Part shown: one piece after another, positions 26,722-33,748 of the stretch
Position numbering within the stretch: position 1 is the stretch's first letter
Layout: the number at the start of each line of letters is the position of its first letter
Origin: SCGC-AG-212-J23 sp036496555
Lineage (GTDB): Bacteria; Pseudomonadota; Gammaproteobacteria; Burkholderiales; SG8-39
Assembly: GCA_036496555.1 (NCBI GenBank)
Contig: DASXKY010000066.1
Location: 1-64,000, forward strand
Direction of reading: 5' to 3'
Length of the DNA stretch: 64,000 nt
The notes under the pieces: generated by a model
What the model was told of the DNA's origin: nothing
Seen by the model: only the letters and a program-made list of their open reading frames with translations
The model's database searches: none
Program-made: the position numbers and the translations under genes

Positions 26722-26727
26722 TATAAT
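26722..26727 (+). promoter_or_regulatory. TATAAT -10 box of the tRNA-Thr gene
   Basis: Perfect -10 hexamer, 10 bases before the first base of the tRNA. No recognisable -35 is present in the GC-rich sequence 16-18 bp upstream, although a TTCACG lies further off. It probably drives the tRNA and perhaps the response-regulator gene behind it. Confidence 0.6.
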
Positions 26728-26737
26728 TGGTTGCTCT

Positions 26738-26810
26738 GCTGGCGTAGCTCAGTTGGTAGAGCAGTCGCTTCGTAAGCGTCAGGTCGCGTGTTCGAGTCAC
26801 GCCGCCAGCA
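26738..26810 (+). tRNA. tRNA-Thr (anticodon CGT)
   Basis: A full cloverleaf of 73 nt can be folded: acceptor GCTGGCG/CGCCAGC, D-stem GCTC/GAGC, anticodon loop TTCGTAA with anticodon CGT (reads ACG), T-stem GCGTG/CACGC with loop TTCGAGT, and discriminator A. The anticodon stem GTCGC/GCGTC has a T-T mismatch at pair 28-42. The 3' CCA is not encoded; the next bases are CCG. The Thr identity fits the GCTG start and the anticodon. Confidence 0.95.
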
Positions 26811-26821
26811 CCGAGCCACCC

Positions 26822-27202
26822 ATGGCCGCGAATATCCTCATCGTCGACGACGACGAAAACATCCGGGAGCTGCTGCGGCTGCATCTGAGCGCCGCCGGAT
26901 ACGAGGTGCACGTGGCCGAGGACGCGATCTCGGCGGGCTATATGGTGCTGCGCAGCCCGCCCGACCTGATCATCACCGACATCAACATGCCGCATATGGA
27001 CGGGTTCGAGTTCATCGCCGCCCTGAAGTCCGACAAGTCGCTGCCGCGCATCCCGGTGATCTGCCTCACCTCCTTCGAGGAAGGCGACCTGCGCGGCAAG
27101 GAGCTCGGCGTGGTCGGCTACGTCACCAAGCCGGTGCGCGCCGATCGCCTGCTGTCCCTCGTCGCCCAGCACGTCCCGGGCGGCGCGCATCCCATCGGAT
27201 AG
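26822..27202 (+). CDS. Single-domain response regulator (receiver only)
   Basis: A 126-residue CheY-like receiver with no output domain. Acidic pocket VDDDEN (Asp9-Asp11), phosphoacceptor Asp53 in IITDINMP, switch Thr83 in CLTSFEEGD and Lys103 in VTKPVRAD are all present. The partner kinase is not in the window. The ATG lies 11 bases after the tRNA-Thr 3' end with no Shine-Dalgarno, so the mRNA may be released by tRNA processing. Its location beside pilus genes allows a role in pilus control, but that is only context. Converges with the SPOR gene. Confidence 0.9.
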   Translation: MAANILIVDDDENIRELLRLHLSAAGYEVHVAEDAISAGYMVLRSPPDLIITDINMPHMDGFEFIAALKSDKSLPRIPVICLTSFEEGDLRGKELGVVGYVTKPVRADRLLSLVAQHVPGGAHPIG

Positions 27203-27208
27203 GTCCGC

Positions 27209-27967
27209 TCAGGGCGCGGGGCAGGCCTTCAGTTCGCTCCCCTCGACGGTCCTGGCGATCTCCTTCAGGCGCGCCTCGAGCGGCGCGTCGACGCTCTTCA
27301 CCTGCAGCCAGACCTTGGGCACCAGCATCTCGCGCGGGCCGACTCGCGCGGAGCGCACGCCCTGCGTGCGCAGGGTGGCGAGGCGCGCCTGCGCCGCGTC
27401 CTCGTTGCGAAACACGCCGAGCGACAGCGCCCAGCGGTAAGGCCCTTCGTCGCCGACGATGAAGAATTCGTCGAGGCCGAGCTTCTTCAGCTCGGCCGCT
27501 TTCTTGAACGCCGCCTGGCGACTCCCCTGCGGCGGCATGAACACCCACCAGCCCGCGAGCTCCTCGGTGCGGCGCTGCGCGAGGCGCGAGCCGAGGGCCA
27601 GCGGCTCGAGGGCCTTCTCCATCTTAGGTGCATCGGTCAGCGTGAAGCTGCCCCATTCGAGGCAGGCCAGGGGCGCGAGCGAGGCGGGCTTCGGCACCGC
27701 GGCGGCTTGCGCGGGTGGCGTAGCGGCAGTCGGAACCGGGGCCGGCGCGGCGGGTGCCGTAGCGGGTGGCGTGGCGGGTGCCGTAGCGGTTGCCTTTTTG
27801 GCCGCCAAGCGCGCCAGCTCGGCCGCCGGCACGATCTTCAGCTTGTCGGGCTCGATCTGTCGCGAGAGCGGTTGGCGGTCGAGGCCCGCGTCGGTCGGCG
27901 AGAGGTAGCGCCACCAGGCGAAGACAGCGAGGTTGGCGAGCACCAGCAGCAGCGCGAGCGCTCTCAT
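27209..27967 (-). CDS. SPOR domain-containing membrane-anchored protein
   Basis: A 252-residue protein: short N-terminus, one membrane helix (LALLLVLANLAVFAWWRYL), an Ala/Pro/Thr-rich linker (about residues 55-100) and a C-terminal SPOR-like domain (WWVFMPPQGSRQAAFKKAAELKKLGLDEFFIV, then ALSLGVFRNEDAAQARLATLRTQGV). SPOR domains bind denuded septal peptidoglycan, so a division or wall role is likely. The ATG at 27967 overlaps the coaX stop in ATGA; the frame continuing to 28489 is coaX in another phase. Last gene of birA-coaX-SPOR, an arrangement known in Betaproteobacteria. Confidence 0.85.
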   Translation of the reverse strand: MRALALLLVLANLAVFAWWRYLSPTDAGLDRQPLSRQIEPDKLKIVPAAELARLAAKKATATAPATPPATAPAAPAPVPTAATPPAQAAAVPKPASLAPLACLEWGSFTLTDAPKMEKALEPLALGSRLAQRRTEELAGWWVFMPPQGSRQAAFKKAAELKKLGLDEFFIVGDEGPYRWALSLGVFRNEDAAQARLATLRTQGVRSARVGPREMLVPKVWLQVKSVDAPLEARLKEIARTVEGSELKACPAP

Positions 27968-28725
27968 TTCGTCGCGTTCCGCGCCGCCACGCGCTCGCTC
28001 AGCGCGATGCGGGCGAGGCCCTCGAGCACCAGGTTCTCGACATAGCGCCGCGGCATGGTCAGCTGATCGGCGAGGGGGCGGCCGGCGCCGCCCGAGACGA
28101 TGCACAGCGGCGTGCCGTCGAGGTCGCGGAACGCGCGGTACATGCGCTCCACCGCGCCGGCCTGCGCGTGGCGGCAGCCGGTCTCGATGGCGTCGACGGT
28201 GTTGCGCGGCATGTCGCGCGGCGTGCCCTCCTGGATCGGCAGCCGGCCGGTGTGCTCGTGCAGCACGAAGCGCATCAGCTCGACGCCGGGCAGGATCGCA
28301 CCGCCGAGGAAGCTGCCGTCGGCGGCGAGCATGTCGACGGTGGTGGCGGTGCCGGCGTTCACCACCAGGCTGGCGCCGGAATGCAGGCTGCGCGCGGCGA
28401 CCAGCGCGGCCCAGCGGTCGGCGCCGAGCTGCTCCGGGCGCTCGTAGCGGTTGGTCACGCCGCAGCGCTCGGGCTCGCCGCGCAGCCATAGAGGCTCGGC
28501 GTCGAAGATGCTGGTCCAGTTGACCAGCAGCTGGTGCGCGCCTTCGCCGGCGACGTTCGAGATGACGATGCGCTCGGGGTCGGCATGCGTGACCGAGAAC
28601 GGATTGACGTGGTCGCTTGAGGCTGCGAATTCGATGAGCGACACGCTAGCGACGCTTTGCCAGTCGGTCCCGTCATGCCAGCCCCACTTCACCCGCGAGT
28701 TGCCGGCGTCGATGGCGAGGATCAT
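27964..28725 (-). CDS. coaX: Type III pantothenate kinase
   Basis: Phosphorylates pantothenate, the first step of coenzyme A synthesis. 253 residues. Seen: the phosphate loop MILAIDAGNSRVKWG, the PEQLGADRWAALVAA motif, NAGTATTVDMLAADGSFLGGAILPG and the late GGAGRPLA. The type III enzyme typically needs a monovalent cation and is not feedback-inhibited by CoA. The ATG at 28725 overlaps the birA stop in ATGA. The open frame extending to 29160 is birA DNA in another phase. Confidence 0.95.
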   Translation of the reverse strand: MILAIDAGNSRVKWGWHDGTDWQSVASVSLIEFAASSDHVNPFSVTHADPERIVISNVAGEGAHQLLVNWTSIFDAEPLWLRGEPERCGVTNRYERPEQLGADRWAALVAARSLHSGASLVVNAGTATTVDMLAADGSFLGGAILPGVELMRFVLHEHTGRLPIQEGTPRDMPRNTVDAIETGCRHAQAGAVERMYRAFRDLDGTPLCIVSGGAGRPLADQLTMPRRYVENLVLEGLARIALSERVAARNATK

Positions 28726-29462
28726 GCAGCCCTCACGGTGCCGCTGCGGATGCTGCGGATTCCGCTCCGCGTTCGCAGCGACAGCGCGCCGTCTTCGCCG
28801 AGCCCTGTCGCGACGCCCGTCACCGATCTGCCGTTTGCCAGCCTGACCTTGACGCGCTGGCCGGCGTGGGCGTGCATCGCTTCCCAATCGCGTCGCGCTG
28901 GCTCGAAGCCTTCTGCTTCGAACGCGTCGACTGCGCTCATGAGAGCAGCGGCGATCTTCTGCAGGATGAAGTCGCCATCGCCGACCGCGACAAACCGGTC
29001 CAGAGACGCGACCGGTCTGCGCAGGCGGCGGGAAAGCTCGTCCGCGCCGCGCAGGTTGATGCCGATGCCGACCACCGCCAGCGTTTCGCGGCCCGCCGCG
29101 CGGGTTTCGACCAGGATTCCGCCGAGCTTGCCGCCGCTTGCGACGAGATCGTTGGGCCACTTCAGCTCTGCCGGCGCGCCAAGGGCGCGCAGCGCGCGCG
29201 CCGCGGCCACGCCGGCGACGAGCGAGAGCGCGGCGAGCTCGCGCAGCGGCCGGCGCAGGCGCCGCGCGAGCGAGAAGCTGAGGCTGGCGCCCGGCGCGCC
29301 GATCCAGCGCCGTCCGCGCCGTCCGCGGCCGGCGGTTTGCTCGTCGGCGACGAGGAGCACCGGCGCGGCCGGGGCCTGCGCGAGCAGGACGCTGTTGGTC
29401 GAGCCACAGCGCGCCACGCGGCGGACTTCGACGCCGGGCAGGGCCATCGCGGGAATCGTCAT
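28722..29462 (-). CDS. birA: Biotin-[acetyl-CoA-carboxylase] ligase
   Basis: Activates biotin with ATP and attaches it to the biotin carboxyl carrier protein. 246 residues with the catalytic core only: ADEQTAGRGRRGRRWIG, ELKWPNDLVASGGKLGGILVE and VVGIGINL. The N-terminal helix-turn-helix of the E. coli repressor form is absent, so it is a monofunctional ligase. The ATG at 29462 was chosen; an ATG at 29447 is possible. First gene of the birA-coaX-SPOR operon, divergent from the M81 peptidase. Confidence 0.93.
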   Translation of the reverse strand: MTIPAMALPGVEVRRVARCGSTNSVLLAQAPAAPVLLVADEQTAGRGRRGRRWIGAPGASLSFSLARRLRRPLRELAALSLVAGVAAARALRALGAPAELKWPNDLVASGGKLGGILVETRAAGRETLAVVGIGINLRGADELSRRLRRPVASLDRFVAVGDGDFILQKIAAALMSAVDAFEAEGFEPARRDWEAMHAHAGQRVKVRLANGRSVTGVATGLGEDGALSLRTRSGIRSIRSGTVRAA

Positions 29463-29505
29463 GGGCCGTAGTTTATCCTTCCACCTTCACTGTTCCGGAC
29501 CCACC

Positions 29506-31008
29506 ATGAGTCGAATCGCCGTCGGCGGCTTCCAGCACGAGACCAATACCTTCGCCCCGTCGAAGGCCACCTACGCCATGTTCGAGCAAGGCGGCGGCTG
29601 GCCGGGCGCGCAGTATGGCGAGCCCATTTTCAGTGCGGTGGAAGGCGCCAACATTCCCGCTGCCGGTGCGATCCAGGCGCTGCGCGCTCTGGGCCATACC
29701 CTGGTCGGCACCGCTTGGGCCTCGGCCAGCCCGTCCGCGCATGTCACGGCGGACGCTTTTGAGAGAATTTTGAACGGCATGACAAAAAATCTGCAGGACG
29801 CCGGAAAGGTCGACGGCGTGTACCTCGACCTCCACGGCGCCATGGTGTCCGAGGAATTCGAGGACGGCGAGGGCGAGATTCTGCGGCGCGTGCGCGAAGT
29901 GGTGGGGCCGCGCGTGCCGGTCGTCGCGAGTCTCGATCTCCACGCCAACGTGACGCGCGCGATGGTCGAGCGCGCGGACGCAATGGTCGCCTACCGCACG
30001 TACCCGCACGTCGACATGGCCGATACCGGCGCGCGCGCCGCTCGTCTGCTCGACCAGATGCTGAAGACCGGGCAGCGGCCGGCCGGCGGCTTCCACACGC
30101 TCGACTACCTTACCGGCCTTTCTTCGCAGTGCTCCTTCATCGAGCCCTGCAGGAGCATCTACGCGGAGCTGGAGAAGCTGGAGAACCAATACAACTGCGT
30201 CCTGTCCTTCGCCCCGGGCTTCCCGATGGCTGATTTCGAAGAGTGCGGCATGTCCGTATTTGGTTTTGGGATGGAAAAATCCAAAACCGAGGCCGCGGTC
30301 GAGCGGCTGCGCCAGATCGTCGCCGATGCCGAGAAGGATTTCGTGCTCGAGCTGCATGCGGCGGGCGACGCGGTGCAGCGCGCTAAGGCTCGCGGCGAGC
30401 CCGGCAAGCCGGTGGTGCTCGCCGACACGCAGGACAACCCGGGCGCCGGCGGCAACGGTGACACGACTGGTTTACTGCGAGCGCTGATTCAGCAGAACGC
30501 GCAGGATGCAGTCCTAGGGTTGCTCATCGATGCGCCTTCGGCGCAACGCGCCCATGAGGCCGGCAAAGATGCCAATGCGGTCTTCACACTGGGCGGTCTG
30601 TCGAAAATTCCGGGCGATGCGCCGCTGGGCGGCGAGTTCACGGTCGAAGCGCTCGCCGACGGCAAGTTCACCTGCACCGGCCCCATGTTCAAGGGCTTTC
30701 GCATGACGCTCGGCAACATGGCGCTGCTGCGCAGCCGCGCCGCGCCGGGCGTGCGGGTGGTGGTCGCCTCCCGCAAGGTGCAGGCCGCCGACCAGGAGAT
30801 GTTCCGCCATGTCGGCGTCGAGCCGCGCTCGCAGCGCATCGTCGCGCTCAAGAGCTCGGTGCACTTCCGCGCCGACTTCGAGCCCATCGCGCGCGAGGTA
30901 CTGGTCGTCAAGGCGCCCGGCCCGGCGCTCGCCGACCCGGTCGAGTTTGAGTGGACGAAGCTGCGCAAGGGCATTCGCCTGCGGCCGCTCGGTCCGGTAC
31001 ATGCGTAG
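29506..31008 (+). CDS. M81 family metallopeptidase (MlrC-like)
   Basis: A 500-residue member of the M81 family, the group of microcystinase MlrC. Family landmarks: MSRIAVGGFQHETNTFAP at the start with a likely metal His, the DGVYLDLHGAMVSEEFEDGEGE block, VASLDLHANVTRAMV and TYPHVDMADTG. The C-terminal domain has VLADTQDNPGAGGNGDTTGLL. The true substrate in most bacteria is unknown. No signal peptide. Its stop lies inside the next gene (8-base overlap), so it heads a small operon with a lipoprotein and DUF1304. Confidence 0.9.
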   Translation: MSRIAVGGFQHETNTFAPSKATYAMFEQGGGWPGAQYGEPIFSAVEGANIPAAGAIQALRALGHTLVGTAWASASPSAHVTADAFERILNGMTKNLQDAGKVDGVYLDLHGAMVSEEFEDGEGEILRRVREVVGPRVPVVASLDLHANVTRAMVERADAMVAYRTYPHVDMADTGARAARLLDQMLKTGQRPAGGFHTLDYLTGLSSQCSFIEPCRSIYAELEKLENQYNCVLSFAPGFPMADFEECGMSVFGFGMEKSKTEAAVERLRQIVADAEKDFVLELHAAGDAVQRAKARGEPGKPVVLADTQDNPGAGGNGDTTGLLRALIQQNAQDAVLGLLIDAPSAQRAHEAGKDANAVFTLGGLSKIPGDAPLGGEFTVEALADGKFTCTGPMFKGFRMTLGNMALLRSRAAPGVRVVVASRKVQAADQEMFRHVGVEPRSQRIVALKSSVHFRADFEPIAREVLVVKAPGPALADPVEFEWTKLRKGIRLRPLGPVHA

Positions 31009-31414
31009 CGCGTGGATTGTCGCGCTCGCGCTGGCGGGCTGCGGCGGCATGTATTTCAGCGATTTCACTGTCGACGCGGCGGAACCCGGCTACACGGCGC
31101 GCGAGCAGTTCGATGACATCAAGCGCTACGCACTCGAGCGCGGGCTGCATGTAACGGGGGAAGGCGCCGGCTTCGCCAAGTTCGAGCTGGACCCGGCCAA
31201 CGCGCTCGAAATGCGCCTGGACCCGGACCGCGTGCAGCTCACGCTGGTGCGGATATCATCCGGGGCGGGGTTCTCCGAGGCCGAGACGCGGGAGTTCGAG
31301 AACCGGCTGGAGGCGCGCCTGCGCGAGCGGGGGCGGAACGTACGAGTGCGCTTCGTCGGCGAGCGCGAACGCCCGCGAAGCAACGTGACCTTTCCCGGTG
31401 GGGGGCTGCCATGA
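31001..31414 (+). CDS. Small lipoprotein of unknown function
   Basis: A 137-residue protein beginning MRSAWIVALALAGCGGMYF, a lipoprotein signal with the acylated Cys near residue 14. The mature part is short and charged, with alternating strands and helices (EQFDDIKRYALERGLHVTGEG, then FENRLEARLRERGRNVRVRF). I do not recognise the family. The ATG overlaps the end of the M81 gene by 8 bases, and its TGA overlaps the next ORF in ATGA, which suggests translational coupling. Confidence 0.72.
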   Translation: MRSAWIVALALAGCGGMYFSDFTVDAAEPGYTAREQFDDIKRYALERGLHVTGEGAGFAKFELDPANALEMRLDPDRVQLTLVRISSGAGFSEAETREFENRLEARLRERGRNVRVRFVGERERPRSNVTFPGGGLP

Positions 31415-31479
31415 GCACTTTTTTCGCTTTCCTGCATCACGCCGCGATGATGGCGCGCGGCATCGGGGTGTTCCAATGA
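31411..31479 (+). CDS. 22-codon ORF bridging two genes by ATGA overlaps
   Basis: Encodes MSTFFAFLHHAAMMARGIGV plus FQ. Its ATG is in ATGA with the lipoprotein stop and its TGA is in ATGA with the DUF1304 start, so it exactly fills the gap between them. The sequence is short and partly hydrophobic and resembles the first helix of some small membrane proteins, but I cannot assign a family. It may be a real micropeptide, a leader that carries ribosomes to DUF1304, or the stump of a decayed gene. Confidence 0.35.
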   Translation: MSTFFAFLHHAAMMARGIGVFQ

Positions 31480-31829
31480 GCCTGCTTGCGTCAGTCGCAG
31501 TCGCGCTCGTCGCGCTGCTGCACCTTTATTTCCTCGCGCTCGAGATGTTTCTCTGGGACAAGCCATTCGGCATGAAGACCTTCGGTCTCACGCCGGAGAA
31601 GGCTGCGACCACGAAGTCGCTGGCGATGAACCAGGGGCTCTACAACGGATTCCTCGCCGCGGGGCTGGTCTGGGGGCTGGCCGCGGATCTGTTCCAGGTG
31701 AAGGTCTTCTTCCTTGCCTGCGTGATCGTGGCCGGGGTATTCGGCGCCGCTACGGCAAGCCGCAAGATCCTGTGGGTGCAGGCGCTGCCCGGGGCGGTCG
31801 CCCTCGGCCTGGTTTTCGGAATTCGCTGA
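31476..31829 (+). CDS. DUF1304 family membrane protein
   Basis: A 117-residue protein with four hydrophobic segments and the DUF1304 pattern: LHLYFLALEMFLWDKPFGMKTFGL, then NQGLYNGFLAAGLVWGL. Function not established; an inner-membrane location is expected. The ATG at 31476 overlaps the stop of the 22-codon ORF. Last protein gene before the non-coding structured region that starts about 20 bases later. Confidence 0.87.
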   Translation: MSLLASVAVALVALLHLYFLALEMFLWDKPFGMKTFGLTPEKAATTKSLAMNQGLYNGFLAAGLVWGLAADLFQVKVFFLACVIVAGVFGAATASRKILWVQALPGAVALGLVFGIR

Positions 31830-31847
31830 AGAAACAGCAATTAGACT

Positions 31848-31953
31848 CGTAGTCCTAGCGGACTACGGCCGTGCCATAGATCTGTCGAGAGGAAAGTCGC
31901 ATGATCTCGACCCATGTGTAGGACGTGATCTACACATCGACAGACGAACGGCC
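31848..31953 (+). ncRNA. Candidate structured RNA, multibranch fold
   Basis: Dense nested complementarity within 106 bases. Hairpin 31848-31855 with 31860-31867 (8 bp, loop TAGC). Outer stem GGCCGT 31867-31872 with ACGGCC 31948-31953, sharing base 31867 with that hairpin. Second stem TCTGTCG 31881-31887 with CGACAGA 31938-31944. Inside it, TCGAGA 31885-31890 with TCTCGA 31905-31910 (competing for 3 bases), and ATGTGTAG 31914-31921 with CTACACAT 31930-31937 (8 bp). All stems are Watson-Crick. The motif GAGGAAAGTC at 31889-31898 sits in the internal loop. No protein frame explains it. The + strand is preferred because a terminator-like hairpin ends the region at 32210. No match to a known family is claimed. 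Confidence 0.6.
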
Positions 31954-32030
31954 AGCACACTGTTAGCAGCCCCCGCCTCGAGCAGTACGTTTCATGGCAG
32001 GGCCAAACAAAGCGCAGTCGTCAGTTTGAT
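31949..32030 (+). repeat. 82-bp direct repeat, copy 1
   Basis: Matches 32097-32178 at a fixed offset of 148 bases with 6 differences in 82. It begins CGGCCAGC, includes TGTTAGCAGCCCCCGCCTC and ends GTCGTCAGTTTGAT. Its first bases form the 3' arm of the outer stem of the candidate RNA at 31848. About 30 bases after it comes the hairpin at 32060. Confidence 0.93.
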
Positions 32031-32059
32031 CGCCGCACCTGGTATCTGAGGGCAATCCC

Positions 32060-32088
32060 GGGGGGCACAGTTAGCAGCTGTGCCCCCC
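32060..32088. repeat. Strong hairpin with TTAGCAG loop, unit 1
   Basis: Perfect 11-bp stem, 32060-32070 with 32078-32088 (six G, then CACAG), and loop TTAGCAG. It lies between the two 82-bp repeats. No T-run follows (next bases GCTTAAAGC), so it is not a typical terminator. The same loop and inner stem recur at 32182-32210. Confidence 0.85.
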
Positions 32089-32096
32089 GCTTAAAG

Positions 32097-32178
32097 CGGC
32101 CAGCTCGTTGTTACCAGCCCCCGCCTCAAGCGGTACGTTTCATGGCAGGGCCAAACAAAGCGCAGTCGTCAGTTTGAT
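32097..32178 (+). repeat. 82-bp direct repeat, copy 2
   Basis: Second copy of the 31949-32030 repeat, about 93 percent identical. Differences cluster in the first 20 bases; the last 46 bases or so are identical. Unlike copy 1 it is not preceded by the multibranch structure but by the unit-1 hairpin. A hairpin with the same loop follows it after 3 bases. Confidence 0.93.
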
Positions 32179-32181
32179 TCC

Positions 32182-32220
32182 GGAGGGCACAGTTAGCAGC
32201 TGTGCCCTTCGTTGTTTTCT
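32182..32220 (+). terminator. TTAGCAG-loop hairpin followed by a T-rich tract, unit 2
   Basis: Stem 32182-32192 with 32200-32210, 11 pairs including one G-T, loop TTAGCAG. The following bases GTTGTTTTCT are T-rich on the + strand. It could end a + strand transcript through the candidate RNA and the repeats, or through the DUF1304 operon. Confidence 0.6.
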
Positions 32221-32320
32221 ACCGCCGCGAAGCCATTCTCCTGCAGCGCGCATCCCTTCGCTATCGCCGCCCACCGCTAAAACGTGTCGCGTTTCGTGGC
32301 GGCGTATTCTCGCCGATCGT
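32221..32320. other. Non-coding spacer downstream of the repeats
   Basis: About 100 bases between the terminal hairpin and the stop of the amidase gene. Short open frames here are not convincing and I see no repeat, promoter or hairpin of note. Confidence 0.5.
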
Positions 32321-33748
32321 TTACGTCGCCATCGGGCGTCGTTGCGGCGGACGCAGGCGCTCGACGAGCTTCGCCATCCGTAGTACGCCGGCGTCGTCGA
32401 AACGCTGACCGACGATCTGCACGCCGATCGGCAATCCGTCGGCGCTGTAGCCCCAGTTGATCGAAGCCGCCGGCTGCTCCGACATGTTGAACGGCACGGT
32501 GAAGGCGATGTGCGGCAGAGCGTTGTGCGAGTCGTTGCCCGGGGCCGGCAGCTCGGCTTCGTAGGGAAGGATCGGCGAGGTCGGCGACAGGATGAAGTCA
32601 TACTGGCGCGACGCGTTCACTGCCGCTTCGCGCATCGCCATCACACTGTTGTAGGCCTGCATGACGTCGCGCCCGGTGAACTTAGCGCCGCGCCAGGAGC
32701 ACCACTCGACGATGAACGGCAGCACCTTCTGGCGCTTGGGCGCCCGCAGCAGCATGTAGTCGTTGTACGAGCGCGCCTCGAAGAAGCGGCAGACGCCGTC
32801 GAGCATCTCCTCGGTGAGGAACGAGCGGATCGACTCGACATTGCAGCCGGCCGCGGCGAGCGCGGTCGCGGCGCCCTCCGCCGCGGCGCGCACCTCGCGG
32901 TCGATCGACAGGCCGACGCCCATGTCGGGCAGCAAGCCGACCTTGACGCGTCCCGGGTCGAGGTCGTCGAGCCCTTTCGCGTAGTCCTGCGCCTGCGCCG
33001 GCAGCGACATGAAGTCGCGGGCGTCAGGCCGCGAGAGTACGTTCATCATCAGCGCCGCGTCCTCGACGGTCCGGGTCATGGGACCTGCGACGCGGCCCAT
33101 GTACGGCGGGTACACGGGTACCCGGCCGAGCGAGGGCTTGAGCGCAAAGATGCCGCAATGCGTGGCCGGCAGCCGCACCGAGCCGCCGATGTCGGTGCCG
33201 AGGTGCAGCGGCGCGTAGCCCGCGGCGCACGCCGCGCCCGCGCCCGAGCTCGAGCCCGACGGATTGCGGTCGAGCCGCCATGGATTGCGGGTGATGCCGT
33301 GCAGGCTGGAGAGCCCCGAGGACAGCATGCCGTAGTCGGGCATGGTGGTCTTGCCGAGCAGCACGCAGCCCGCCTCGCGCAGGCGCGCCGCGGCGGGCGC
33401 GTCCTCCGGCTGCGGCGGCGCGTCCTCGTTCGCCCGCGTGCCGATCGGCGCCGGCGCGCCGCGCGTATGGATGTTCTCCTTGATGGTGAGCGGGATGCCG
33501 TCGAGCGCCGAGAGCGGCGTGCCGGACTCGAGGCGCGCCTCCGCCGCGCGCGCCTGCTCGAGGGCGCCTTCGCGGTCGACGCGGTACATCGCATTCAGCT
33601 TCGGCTCGAGCTCGGCGATGCGAGCAAGCGACGCGCGCGTCGCTTCCATGGGCGAGAGCTCGCCGCGCCGGAAGGCGGCTGCGAGCTCGGCGGCGCTGCG
33701 CTCGTGCAATGCGGCTTTCACCTCCCGAATATATACTGCGCGCGACAT
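32321..33748 (-). CDS. Amidase signature family protein
   Basis: Hydrolase of the Ser-Ser-Lys amidase family, about 475 residues. Catalytic elements: Lys in PLTIKENIHT, the glycine/serine-rich GSSSGAGAACAAG and the nucleophile region HLGTDIGGSVRLPA. Followed by family segments KPSLGRVP and VAGPMTRTVEDAALMM. Substrate unknown. The ATG at 33748 overlaps the divergent ATG at 33747 within CATG, which leaves no leader for either gene. A TTG at 33709, 11 bases behind GGGAGG, is a plausible real start, and a GTG at 33721 also exists. Stands alone on this strand. Confidence 0.87.
   Translation of the reverse strand: MSRAVYIREVKAALHERSAAELAAAFRRGELSPMEATRASLARIAELEPKLNAMYRVDREGALEQARAAEARLESGTPLSALDGIPLTIKENIHTRGAPAPIGTRANEDAPPQPEDAPAAARLREAGCVLLGKTTMPDYGMLSSGLSSLHGITRNPWRLDRNPSGSSSGAGAACAAGYAPLHLGTDIGGSVRLPATHCGIFALKPSLGRVPVYPPYMGRVAGPMTRTVEDAALMMNVLSRPDARDFMSLPAQAQDYAKGLDDLDPGRVKVGLLPDMGVGLSIDREVRAAAEGAATALAAAGCNVESIRSFLTEEMLDGVCRFFEARSYNDYMLLRAPKRQKVLPFIVEWCSWRGAKFTGRDVMQAYNSVMAMREAAVNASRQYDFILSPTSPILPYEAELPAPGNDSHNALPHIAFTVPFNMSEQPAASINWGYSADGLPIGVQIVGQRFDDAGVLRMAKLVERLRPPQRRPMAT

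Noticed and set aside
31889..31898. RNase P-like motif GAGGAAAGTC
   Set aside because: The motif resembles conserved region I of RNase P RNA, and GACAGA occurs downstream, but the P4 pairing and the rest of the RNA are missing. The region is far too short.
31885..31910. Group II intron domain V
   Set aside because: The GAAA-containing hairpin lacks the AGC triad and the conserved stem of domain V, and no intron-encoded protein is present.
31949..32178. Template/variable repeat pair of a diversity-generating retroelement
   Set aside because: The few differences are not adenine-directed, the changed bases include G to C and A to G, and no reverse transcriptase or target gene is near.
31949..32210. 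CRISPR array or integron attC sites
   Set aside because: Only two long repeats, no regular spacers, no cas or integrase genes, and the GTTAGCA sequences do not fit the attC core GTTRRRY.
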